A DNA stretch of 14,076 bases, taken from PeH17 sp964414925. GTDB taxonomy: Bacteria > Bacillota > Clostridia > Christensenellales > CAG-138. Positions 5,728 through 12,417 of the stretch are shown here, piece by piece. A model generated the notes under the pieces. That model was not told the origin of the DNA. It ran no database searches and saw nothing but the letters and a program-made list of their open reading frames with translations. The DNA is taken from positions 1 through 14,076 of the forward strand of contig CAYPXV010000033.1 of NCBI GenBank assembly GCA_964414925.1, written 5' to 3'. Position 1 is the stretch's first letter, and each line of letters starts with the position of its first letter. The position numbers and the translations under genes were made by a program.

Positions 5728-7140
5728 ATGGCACTTAAAAGATTCTTAATTGACGGTTTTGTCGGGCTTGACCAGAGCATTGACGAGAACCGATTGCCCC
5801 TTTCCTTTTCCGCCGATGCCGCCAATATTTCAACAGACGGCGGAAAACTTGCACTGACAAGAGGTTTTACAAAATTAATTCCCGATATCGTACCCGACAA
5901 CGCCAAAATACGTTACCTTACCTATTACAGAGGTAACTCCGCTCAATATCCTTTAATCATTGCGGACAACGACATTTACGTCTATAAGAATATGCAGTGG
6001 CAGAAACTGTACACGATAACGGGTAATCTAAGTACGGCAAAGTTCGATTCGGTTATGGTACAGCTTGGCACTACCGACTGTCTTGTTATTGCGGACGGAA
6101 TAAATCCTTTGATAAAATATGACGGAGACTCCGTTTCCGCTTTCGGTTCGGAAGAAGACTGTTCCGATATGCCGATATCGTATCTTACCATGTACCGAGG
6201 CAGGCTCTTTGCCGCAGGGCATAATGCACAGCCCAACCGTCTGTATTATTCCGTATTACCGGGTGACGGACGAAGCGTTGATAATTGGGGATACACGGAA
6301 GTTTCGCCTGCCGTTGAGGGCGGTCACGTTGAGATAGGTTCTTCCAACGGAGACCCTATCGTGGGAATAAAAGCATTATCCAATCAATTGCTTATTTTCA
6401 AGAAGAACAGTCTTTACAGGCTCATTGGCGACAGACCTTCGAACTTTACAATAGAACATATCGATGCAAGCTACCGAACGACAAGTCAACAGCGAATTTC
6501 AGCATACGGTGATGTACTTTTTTTCCTTACGGAAAACGGACTTTATTATTACAACGGTGTTACAGCCAGACCGATTTCGGATATACTTAAAATAAAGAAT
6601 CTGATGCGTGATGCACTTACTTCTTCATCGTATCTTGTTACCATCGGGGATAAGCTTTACTTTAACATTAAGAACATGAGCGAAGACATGCTTATCGAAT
6701 ATGACCTGACCGAAAAGAAATATCTGCTTCGCAAGGGTTTTCGCATAGGCTGCATGTATGAATACAGAAATTATCTTCTGTTTACAAACAGCAATGGCTA
6801 CGTCTATCAGTTCGGCAGGGGGACGACCTTTGACGGTGAAAAAATAAATGCCTACTGGACAACCCCTCTGACCGACCTTGGCGATAAAGGTGCGATGAAA
6901 GCACTTCACAAGCTCTATCTTCGCGGTACGGGCGATTCTATAATCGTTAAGACAAATATCGATGAGCTTATCGATACATATAAGCGTCAGTTCCCTGTAT
7001 CCGAACACAAGGTTCTTGAAATAAAACTTTCAAATGAGGGAAGAACATTTCAGTTGACCGTTTCCAATGACGACGGTGCGGACTTTGAAATTGTCGGCGG
7101 TTTGGAACTTATTATAAGCGAACGCTATTTGACAGAATAA
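5728..7140 (+). CDS. Propeller-like tail protein (tail nozzle / stabilisation protein type)
   Basis: A 470-residue protein starting eight bases after the adaptor stop, with GAGG before its ATG. The N-terminus reads as a short arm (FVGLDQSIDENRLPLSFSAD). It is followed by many short beta strands with repeated aromatic and Gly/Asp turns, such as PLIIADNDIYVYKN, CLVIADGINPLIKYDG, NQLLIFKKNSLYRLIGD and VLFFLTENGLYYYNG. Such blade-like repeats are characteristic of the beta-propeller tail proteins that close the short tail in podovirus-like phages (tail tubular protein B / P22 gp10-type). Its position directly after the adaptor supports a role in the tail tube. No receptor-binding or enzymatic motif is apparent. 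The family assignment is by pattern and synteny. Confidence 0.65.
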   Translation: MALKRFLIDGFVGLDQSIDENRLPLSFSADAANISTDGGKLALTRGFTKLIPDIVPDNAKIRYLTYYRGNSAQYPLIIADNDIYVYKNMQWQKLYTITGNLSTAKFDSVMVQLGTTDCLVIADGINPLIKYDGDSVSAFGSEEDCSDMPISYLTMYRGRLFAAGHNAQPNRLYYSVLPGDGRSVDNWGYTEVSPAVEGGHVEIGSSNGDPIVGIKALSNQLLIFKKNSLYRLIGDRPSNFTIEHIDASYRTTSQQRISAYGDVLFFLTENGLYYYNGVTARPISDILKIKNLMRDALTSSSYLVTIGDKLYFNIKNMSEDMLIEYDLTEKKYLLRKGFRIGCMYEYRNYLLFTNSNGYVYQFGRGTTFDGEKINAYWTTPLTDLGDKGAMKALHKLYLRGTGDSIIVKTNIDELIDTYKRQFPVSEHKVLEIKLSNEGRTFQLTVSNDDGADFEIVGGLELIISERYLTE

Positions 7141-7151
7141 GGAGGCACTTT

Positions 7152-7334
7152 ATGCAAATGCAAGCATTATATTACGTCTCGCTCCCCTGTGGAAACGATG
7201 ACGGCATTGACAGACAGGATTATGAATCGGATATAAAAGCCAACGAAAACTGTCTTAATCAGAACTTTAAACTTATTGCCATGGAGCTTGCGGAATTGAG
7301 GGAGCTTATCGAATCCATACTCCAATCACAATAA
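7152..7334 (+). CDS. Small phage protein, last gene of the module
   Basis: A 60-residue protein with a perfect GGAGG six bases before its ATG, eleven bases after the propeller-gene stop. The first half is polar with an aromatic patch (ALYYVSLPCG). The second half (about 36-57) is a heptad-like acidic helix rich in Leu, Glu and Ile that could form a coiled coil. An intrinsic terminator follows eight bases after the stop, so this closes the structural operon. Function unknown; a small tail-associated or regulatory protein is possible. Confidence 0.6.
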   Translation: MQMQALYYVSLPCGNDDGIDRQDYESDIKANENCLNQNFKLIAMELAELRELIESILQSQ

Positions 7335-7341
7335 CCCTATG

Positions 7342-7375
7342 ACTGCCGAAGACCGATTGTGGTTCGGCAGTTTTT
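7342..7375 (+). terminator. Rho-independent terminator of the phage module
   Basis: ACTGCCGAA (7342-7350) pairs perfectly with TTCGGCAGT (7363-7371), with a twelve-base loop and a T5 run (7371-7375). It marks the right end of the rightward phage transcription unit. Confidence 0.85.
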
Positions 7376-7395
7376 AAAATATATTTAATTTTTTA

Positions 7396-7403
7396 CCCCC
7401 CCC
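7396..7403. repeat. C8 homopolymer next to a promoter
   Basis: Eight consecutive C residues lie between an AT-rich stretch and the -35 box at 7406. Tracts of this kind are prone to strand slippage and could shift the distance between an upstream element and the promoter. No such activity is shown by the sequence itself. Confidence 0.6.
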
Positions 7404-7405
7404 TA

Positions 7406-7434
7406 TTGATTTTTTATTCGGTATAGTGTATAAT
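7406..7434 (+). promoter_or_regulatory. Promoter of the lipoprotein gene
   Basis: TTGATT (7406-7411), a 17-base spacer and TATAAT (7429-7434) give a strong vegetative promoter. Transcription should start near 7441, about 38 bases before the ATG at 7479. Confidence 0.75.
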
Positions 7435-7442
7435 GATGTAAA

Positions 7443-7455
7443 GACCGATACGGTC
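7443..7455. promoter_or_regulatory. Short inverted repeat at the lipoprotein transcription start
   Basis: GACCG-ATA-CGGTC is a perfect five-base inverted repeat that begins about two bases after the expected transcription start. It could be a repressor operator or a small 5' mRNA hairpin. It is short, so chance is a real alternative. Confidence 0.35.
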
Positions 7456-7478
7456 AAAAGAGCTAAGGAGGACTATTT

Positions 7479-8120
7479 ATGAAAAGACTGATTTGTACCC
7501 TTTGCATCATACTTTCCGTAAGTATGATACTGATCTCCTGTAGTGCAGGCAATGCCGCAAACCGTTATGTATCGAAAGATAAAACAAGAGCCGTTATTGC
7601 CCCCGAAGGTGAGGTTATCGCAGAAGAATTGACACAATGGGTCGAAACGGGAGATGATTCTTCGGAAAACGGCGGTAGTGTAGTCGAGTTGGCAAATACA
7701 ATCAATTCGTTGCTTGACGAAGCGTACGGCGGACGAGAGCAAATGCCCGATTGCTACATTGGAAATTATGCCGTATCGGATGGTGAAAAGGTTTGCATAG
7801 TTCTTACCGAAGGTAACGATGCAAGTGGGCTAAAGGATTTGCTCAATGAGTACGAGGACGGTATTGTTTACAAGTACGTCAAGTATTTATACAGTGAGTT
7901 TACCGAAATGCAGAATAAGATTATCGATGTACTCCAAGATAAAGGAATTAAAATTTATTCTTCGTCACGCTCCGAAAATTGTGAGTACATATGTGTGGGC
8001 ATAGATAAAGAATCGTTTGATGATTCGCTCGATGCAATAGAAGAATTTGCCAACGAGTATAATATTACGGTTATCGTCGAAATATCGGAGCGTCCCGATC
8101 TTCTCCGAACAAATGAATAA
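7479..8120 (+). CDS. Predicted lipoprotein of unknown function
   Basis: A 213-residue protein with a textbook lipoprotein signal: basic start (MKRL), a hydrophobic stretch, and the lipobox LISC (18-21), so Cys21 would be lipid-anchored on the outer face of the membrane. The ribosome site AAGGAGG is strong. The mature protein is acidic and soluble. Around residues 87-210 there appear to be two alternating strand/helix units, with YIGNYAVSDGEKVCIVLTEG then KYVKYLYSEF in the first and EYICVGIDKESFDD then YNITVIVEISERP in the second. This plan recalls a domain found in Firmicutes secreted proteins near trypsin-like proteases (alpha-lytic-protease prodomain-like). That is only a tentative resemblance. 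The gene stands alone between its own promoter and terminator, at the border of phage and host genes, so its origin is uncertain. Confidence 0.75.
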   Translation: MKRLICTLCIILSVSMILISCSAGNAANRYVSKDKTRAVIAPEGEVIAEELTQWVETGDDSSENGGSVVELANTINSLLDEAYGGREQMPDCYIGNYAVSDGEKVCIVLTEGNDASGLKDLLNEYEDGIVYKYVKYLYSEFTEMQNKIIDVLQDKGIKIYSSSRSENCEYICVGIDKESFDDSLDAIEEFANEYNITVIVEISERPDLLRTNE

Positions 8121-8144
8121 ATGACCCGAAAGAATTGAGATATT

Positions 8145-8175
8145 AGCCGTCGATTTGCAAAATCGGCGGTTTTTT
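8145..8175 (+). terminator. Rho-independent terminator after the lipoprotein gene
   Basis: CCGTCGATTT (8147-8156) pairs with AAATCGGCGG (8160-8169), one T.G included, around a three-base loop, followed by T6 (8170-8175). It separates the lipoprotein gene from the next operon, whose promoter begins four bases later. Confidence 0.85.
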
Positions 8176-8178
8176 CTA

Positions 8179-8207
8179 TGGAAAAAAAGCATAAATCATG
8201 GTATAAT
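8179..8207 (+). promoter_or_regulatory. Extended -10 promoter of the DUF523/two-component/protease operon
   Basis: A perfect TATAAT (8202-8207) is preceded by TGG, making an extended -10. A weak -35-like TGGAAA lies 17 bases upstream (8179-8184). The leader to the first ATG at 8267 is about 53 bases. Confidence 0.65.
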
Positions 8208-8266
8208 CGTATTGATGTAACAAATTAACATTAAATACACATTTTTACGGGAGAATTTGTGATAAA

Positions 8267-8716
8267 ATGATAGGGATATCAGCGTGCTTGCTCGGGCATT
8301 GCTGTCGATACGACGGCGGCTGCGCAAAAAACGTCGAGGTGATAAAGTCGTATCCGACCGAAGATATTTTACCGATATGTCCCGAATGTGCAGGGGGACT
8401 TCCCACACCCCGTGAGCCTGCGGAAATAATCGGAGGGGACGGAAAGGACGTACTTGAAGGAAGAGCGAAAGTAGTCACTAAAAGCGGCATTGACGTTACC
8501 GCCGAATATGTAAACGGAGCGAGAGTGATTCTGGCAAAGCTCAAGGAATCGGGCATAGATTGCTGTATAATGAAATCCCGCAGTCCGTCGTGTGGTGTCG
8601 GAGTAATTTACGATGGCAGTTTCAGCGGTAAAAGGACGGCGGGTGACGGTGTTGCAAGTGCATTATTTAAGATGCACGGAATAGAAGTGAAGTCAGCCGA
8701 CGGCACCGGGAGGTAA
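8267..8716 (+). CDS. DUF523 family protein (TudS-like)
   Basis: A 149-residue cytoplasmic protein with the hallmark motifs of DUF523: SACLLG (5-10) with Cys7, YDGG (15-18), CPEC (38-41), GGLPTPREP (43-51), GGDGKDVLEG (56-65) and the KSRSPSCG motif (103-110) with Cys109. Cys7, Cys38 and Cys109 are the likely ligands of a [4Fe-4S] cluster. Characterised relatives (TudS) remove sulfur from thiouracil, a detoxification or salvage reaction; whether this one does so cannot be read here. Extra cysteines (12, 13, 19, 41, 99, 100) make the protein unusually Cys-rich. The ribosome site (GGGAG) is rather far, about thirteen bases, from the ATG. Its stop lies four bases before the response-regulator start, so the two are probably co-transcribed. 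Confidence 0.85.
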   Translation: MIGISACLLGHCCRYDGGCAKNVEVIKSYPTEDILPICPECAGGLPTPREPAEIIGGDGKDVLEGRAKVVTKSGIDVTAEYVNGARVILAKLKESGIDCCIMKSRSPSCGVGVIYDGSFSGKRTAGDGVASALFKMHGIEVKSADGTGR

Positions 8717-8720
8717 GAAG

Positions 8721-9446
8721 ATGGAAAATGAAAGAATACTTATCATAGACGATGATGAAAACATTGTTAAGATACTGTCGCTGTATTTACGCAGCAAGGG
8801 ATATGAGGTAATAACCTGTTTGAGCGGCAAACACGCCGTTGAGGTTTTTGACAGATCAAAGCCCGACCTTGTGCTGCTTGACATAATGCTTCCTGTCAAG
8901 GACGGAAACCAAATATTGAGCGAAATACGATTAAAGAGCCATACGCCCGTAATCATGCTCACAGCGAAAGGCGAAACCGACGAGAAGATAGGTTCACTTG
9001 AATGCGGAGCGGACGATTACATAGTAAAGCCGTTTGACTCGAAGGAATTATTCGCACGCATAAGGGCGGTGCTGAGACGTTCGGCAACCGCCGAAACGGA
9101 AACGGAGTCAGAGCCGAAGTCGGAAGTGAAGTTGCAAGCGGATGACGAGCAGCGCATTGAATTTGCCAACATAACCGTAAGTCTTGATGAGTATAAAGTA
9201 ACAAGAGACGGCGTAAGTCTGCACTTAACGCCCAAGGAGATTGAGCTTTTATACTTACTGGCAAAGAACATAGGCAAGGCGATGAACCGTTCGGAGCTTT
9301 TGCGATTGGTATGGGGAAATGATTATTACGGTGACGGAAGGACGCTTGACGTACATATCAAGCGGATACGAGACACACTCGGGCGGGATAATTCGTGGCG
9401 AATTGTCACTATAAGCTCCATAGGATACAGGCTCGAACTCACATAA
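8721..9446 (+). CDS. OmpR/PhoB-family response regulator
   Basis: A 241-residue DNA-binding response regulator. The receiver domain (about 4-120) has the acidic pocket Asp10/Asp11, the phospho-acceptor Asp54 (LVLLDIMLP), Thr81 (IMLTA) and Lys103 (VKPF), so all key residues are present. A Glu/Ser-rich linker (about 121-140) leads to a winged-helix output domain (about 145-241) with LTPKEIELLYLLA, the recognition-helix region DGRTLDVHIKRIR and the wing GYRLELT. It should bind DNA when phosphorylated by the sensor kinase encoded 21 bases downstream. GGGAGG just before its ATG lies inside the end of the upstream DUF523 gene. The linker is longer and more acidic than usual. Target genes are unknown; self-regulation of this operon and control of the protease are plausible. 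Confidence 0.95.
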   Translation: MENERILIIDDDENIVKILSLYLRSKGYEVITCLSGKHAVEVFDRSKPDLVLLDIMLPVKDGNQILSEIRLKSHTPVIMLTAKGETDEKIGSLECGADDYIVKPFDSKELFARIRAVLRRSATAETETESEPKSEVKLQADDEQRIEFANITVSLDEYKVTRDGVSLHLTPKEIELLYLLAKNIGKAMNRSELLRLVWGNDYYGDGRTLDVHIKRIRDTLGRDNSWRIVTISSIGYRLELT

Positions 9447-9467
9447 ACATTACAGGAGAGCGCAAAC

Positions 9468-10925
9468 ATGTTCAAGAGGATATTTTCGAAACTTCTGACG
9501 ATTTTAATATCTTTGGAATTTATAACGCTGATATGCTGCGGCGGTGTAGCTGCGATTATTTTCCGTACATATTCTCTTAATAACATACAAACGGAGCTGA
9601 CGGGCGAAGTAAATGCTATAAACAGAATCGTGGTCGGCGAATATCTTGACAGCCGCCAATATGCCGTGGCAATGGAAAAGCTATACGCTATTTCAAGGCA
9701 ATACGGTGCATTGATACTGGTATTATTCAACAACCAGAATCAGATGAACGCTAACATAGTGGACAACGAATATTCCGAACGATGGAGCGGAGTTGAGAGC
9801 AGTCAATATACCGAATACATTGACGGGCTGCTTGCTTCGGCGAACGTGTATAATTATGCGTACGACATATTGAGGGAAATTACAGGTAACAGGACGCTGA
9901 CGGTATCAAAGCTTATACTCAGTGCGGACGGAGCAAGGCAGGGGATAATCGCAATGACCTATGACCTCACCTCCATTTACGGCACGCTGAACAAGCTATA
10001 CGGCGACATACTGATTTTCGCTGCAATAGCTTTGATAATTGCCATACCTATTGCATTATTCATAAGCAATAGGATAACGCATCCGATAACGGAATTAAAC
10101 TCGGCAATAACAAAGTTTTCCAAGGGTGATTTTGAATCGAGGGTTGTTATAGAAGGGCATGACGAGATAGCGGTATTGGCTGACAATTTCAACAGAATGG
10201 CGACGGAAATTTCTCAAGCCGAAAGTCAGCGACGAACGTTCGTGGCGAACGTATCTCATGAGCTGCGTTCACCGTTGACGAGCATACACGGATTTATAGA
10301 GGCGATGTCGGACGGCACTATTCCGGAGGATGAATACAGCAAATATCTTCCCGTACTGCTTGATGAGACAGGACGAATGTCAAGGCTTATAACAGACCTG
10401 CTTGACCTTTCGAGGATAGAATCGGGGAAGAGCATTATCCACAAATCGAGTTTTGACATAAACGAATTAATCTTGAAGGTGCTTTTGACGTTCGAAGCAA
10501 GGCTGAATAAAAAACAGCCCGAGCTTATTCTGCCGACGGGCGGCGTATGTACGGTATATGCCGACGAGAACAAGCTGACACAGGTGCTTAATAATCTTTT
10601 CGATAATGCAATACGCTATTTACCCGAAAGCGGAGGAAAGCTCAGAGTAGCCGTAAAGAATGAACATTCGATAACGACCGTAGCCATAGGCAACAACGGT
10701 GAAATGATACCACAGGACAACCTACCCCATGTTTTCGAACGATTCTACAAAGTCGATAAGGCACGAACACGAACGGGCGGAGGAGGTACCGGACTGGGAC
10801 TATCGATAGCGAAGCTCATTATAAACGAGCATGGCGGAGATATCGGAGTGACAAGCGACGAAAATGAAACGGTATTCACTTTTACAATAAAATCGGCAAA
10901 TGCCAACGGAAAGGAAAATCGATGA
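9468..10925 (+). CDS. Membrane sensor histidine kinase (HAMP, HisKA, HATPase)
   Basis: Partner of the response regulator upstream. The 485-residue protein has an N-terminal membrane helix (about 9-32), an extracellular sensor region of about 145 residues (33-178), and a second membrane helix (about 181-200). These are followed by a HAMP linker (about 200-252), a dimerisation/phospho-acceptor helix with NVSHELRSPL, where His264 is the phosphorylation site, and an ATPase domain (N-box LNNLFDNAIRY; F-box HVFERFYKVDKAR; G2 TGLGLSIAKLI). The G1 box reads GNNGEMIP, with Asn where Asp is commonest; similar variants occur in other kinases of this group, so it is likely active. The start follows AGGAGAG. 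The stop overlaps the protease start by four bases (ATGA), implying coupled translation. The signal sensed is unknown; linkage to HtrA suggests envelope or protein-folding stress (inference). Confidence 0.95.
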   Translation: MFKRIFSKLLTILISLEFITLICCGGVAAIIFRTYSLNNIQTELTGEVNAINRIVVGEYLDSRQYAVAMEKLYAISRQYGALILVLFNNQNQMNANIVDNEYSERWSGVESSQYTEYIDGLLASANVYNYAYDILREITGNRTLTVSKLILSADGARQGIIAMTYDLTSIYGTLNKLYGDILIFAAIALIIAIPIALFISNRITHPITELNSAITKFSKGDFESRVVIEGHDEIAVLADNFNRMATEISQAESQRRTFVANVSHELRSPLTSIHGFIEAMSDGTIPEDEYSKYLPVLLDETGRMSRLITDLLDLSRIESGKSIIHKSSFDINELILKVLLTFEARLNKKQPELILPTGGVCTVYADENKLTQVLNNLFDNAIRYLPESGGKLRVAVKNEHSITTVAIGNNGEMIPQDNLPHVFERFYKVDKARTRTGGGGTGLGLSIAKLIINEHGGDIGVTSDENETVFTFTIKSANANGKENR

Positions 10926-12205
10926 AAAGAAAGAAAAACAGTGAAGAACAAACGCAATATGATTATGAAATAATCGAAGAATGTGCCAAGCAAATCGAGG
11001 ATGAATATTCTCATAGCGACGTACGCAGGAAAACGCAGTACAGTTATAAAAACGGTTCGGTTGAAAAAGTAACCACGATCATTCATCGTCAATCAAAGGG
11101 TACGATTCTTTTGACCGCAATATCGTTCTTTCTTGTAGGAGCAATGCTCTTTTCCGCATTCATTTTGGCGGGAAAGTTTTTTGACGGTATCTTTTCGTTC
11201 GGCGGAACTTCGCTTAACAGCGGCGTGCTGAACGAAATTTACGAAAGAAATGTATCGGGTGTTGTGCTTATAAGCAGCGTATCTAAGACGCAGGACGGCA
11301 TGGTAGCCGAAAATATCGGCACGGGCTTTTTCGTCACCGAGGACGGATACATACTGACGAACGAGCATGTAGTACGAGATGCTGCGGATATAGCGGTAAA
11401 ATTATTTGACGGTACGGAGCATACGGCAACGCTCATAGGCAAGGATGTTTTGACGGACGTTGCGGTAATACGTATTGACGGCACCGGATATAATGCACTC
11501 AGTATCGGCGATTCCGCTTCCGTGCGCACGGGCGATTTTGTAATGGCAATAGGTCATCCCACGGGTATAGAGCTTGCGTTCACTGCCACATACGGCAATG
11601 TAAGTGCAATTGCCAGGGACATCAATATTGACGGCAAAGTAAACAACTACATCCAGATAGATGCGGCATTGAACCCCGGTAACAGCGGCGGTCCGTTATT
11701 CGATATTAACGGCAATGTCATAGGCATGAACACGGCAAAGACCACGGCGGCAGGACACGATGACGACGGTGAATTGATAAGTGCGGAGGGTTTGGGTTAT
11801 GCACTTCCGATTTCGAAGGTTATGGAATTATATTCAAGCATAATCACAAGCGGAACGGGGTCACAGCCGGGATTGGGGCTTCAGGTAATAACGATAGAGC
11901 CCGAACGTGCGCAGTATTATAACATTCCTGTCGGGGTACTTGTGTACACCGTAACCAAGGACGGACCTGCCGACAAGGCGGGATTGTACCCCAACGATAT
12001 AATTACGAGCGTTGACGGGGTAACGATAACGACGTCGGATGAATTTATAGCGATAGTACGTTCTCACAAAGTCGGCGACACGATACATATAGGTTATCAA
12101 TCGGGGAACGAGAAAAAGGAATGTGACGTAACGCTTATCGATTTTAACGACATAGGCAATGAAATCCTCGATAATTTTTACGGCGGAGCCGAATACGGTT
12201 ATTGA
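10922..12205 (+). CDS. Membrane-anchored HtrA/DegP-like serine protease
   Basis: A 427-residue protease acting on misfolded or specific proteins outside the membrane. Order of parts: a cytoplasmic, charged N-terminal region (1-60), one membrane helix (about 61-86), a trypsin-like domain (about 105-310) and a PDZ domain (about 318-405). The catalytic triad is visible: His149 (TNEHVV), Asp179 (LTDVAVI) and Ser255 (NPGNSGGPL). The GYALPI motif (292-297) and the IGHPTG motif (210-215) are typical of the family. The long cytoplasmic extension is normal for Gram-positive HtrA. The start overlaps the kinase stop (ATGA), so it is part of the signalling operon, a frequent arrangement in Firmicutes. 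No terminator hairpin is visible after it, so read-through into the next promoter region is possible. Confidence 0.95.
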   Translation: MKRKKNSEEQTQYDYEIIEECAKQIEDEYSHSDVRRKTQYSYKNGSVEKVTTIIHRQSKGTILLTAISFFLVGAMLFSAFILAGKFFDGIFSFGGTSLNSGVLNEIYERNVSGVVLISSVSKTQDGMVAENIGTGFFVTEDGYILTNEHVVRDAADIAVKLFDGTEHTATLIGKDVLTDVAVIRIDGTGYNALSIGDSASVRTGDFVMAIGHPTGIELAFTATYGNVSAIARDINIDGKVNNYIQIDAALNPGNSGGPLFDINGNVIGMNTAKTTAAGHDDDGELISAEGLGYALPISKVMELYSSIITSGTGSQPGLGLQVITIEPERAQYYNIPVGVLVYTVTKDGPADKAGLYPNDIITSVDGVTITTSDEFIAIVRSHKVGDTIHIGYQSGNEKKECDVTLIDFNDIGNEILDNFYGGAEYGY

Positions 12206-12247
12206 TAATGAATAAGGGAAAAAAGTAAATTATACAGATAATAACTG

Positions 12248-12276
12248 TTGACTTTTCATTTTCAAGAGACTATAAT
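12248..12276 (+). promoter_or_regulatory. Near-consensus promoter of the nfn operon
   Basis: TTGACT (12248-12253), a 17-base spacer and TATAAT (12271-12276). Same boxes and spacing as the phage promoter at 288. Transcription should start near 12283, giving a leader of about 135 bases before the nfnA start. Confidence 0.8.
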
Positions 12277-12305
12277 GAGAAATGAACGGCAATCAAGGTT
12301 TTTTT

Positions 12306-12352
12306 GCTGCGCCTTTGTGCGACACGGACTTTTTTGCCGACACGGAGGCAGC
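12306..12352 (+). promoter_or_regulatory. nfn leader hairpins, possible attenuator or stability element
   Basis: Two competing pairings are visible. A small hairpin pairs TTTGTG (12314-12319) with CACGGA (12323-12328) and is followed by C and T6 (12330-12335), like a weak terminator. A larger one pairs GCTGC (12306-12310) with GCAGC (12348-12352) and CTTTGTG (12313-12319) with CACGGAG (12341-12347). The choice is created by a nine-base direct repeat, CGACACGGA, at 12320-12328 and 12338-12346. The larger stem looks the stronger. Regulation is inferred only. Confidence 0.4.
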
Positions 12353-12417
12353 GAAGCTTTATATTAATGCTGCCGGTGATAATAAGCGATTTTTTTGAAA
12401 GGAATTGCAATAATAAA

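Noticed and set aside
1..7480. Prophage attachment-site direct repeats between the left gap and the right gap
   Set aside because: Only short AT/T-rich matches (for example TTTTACCC) are shared by 1-300 and 7335-7478, too short and simple to call an att site.
12304..12417. Upstream extension of nfnA by 38 codons
   Set aside because: The extension overlaps the leader hairpins, lacks a ribosome site, and family members begin at the MYKIVAKKEL position encoded at 12418.
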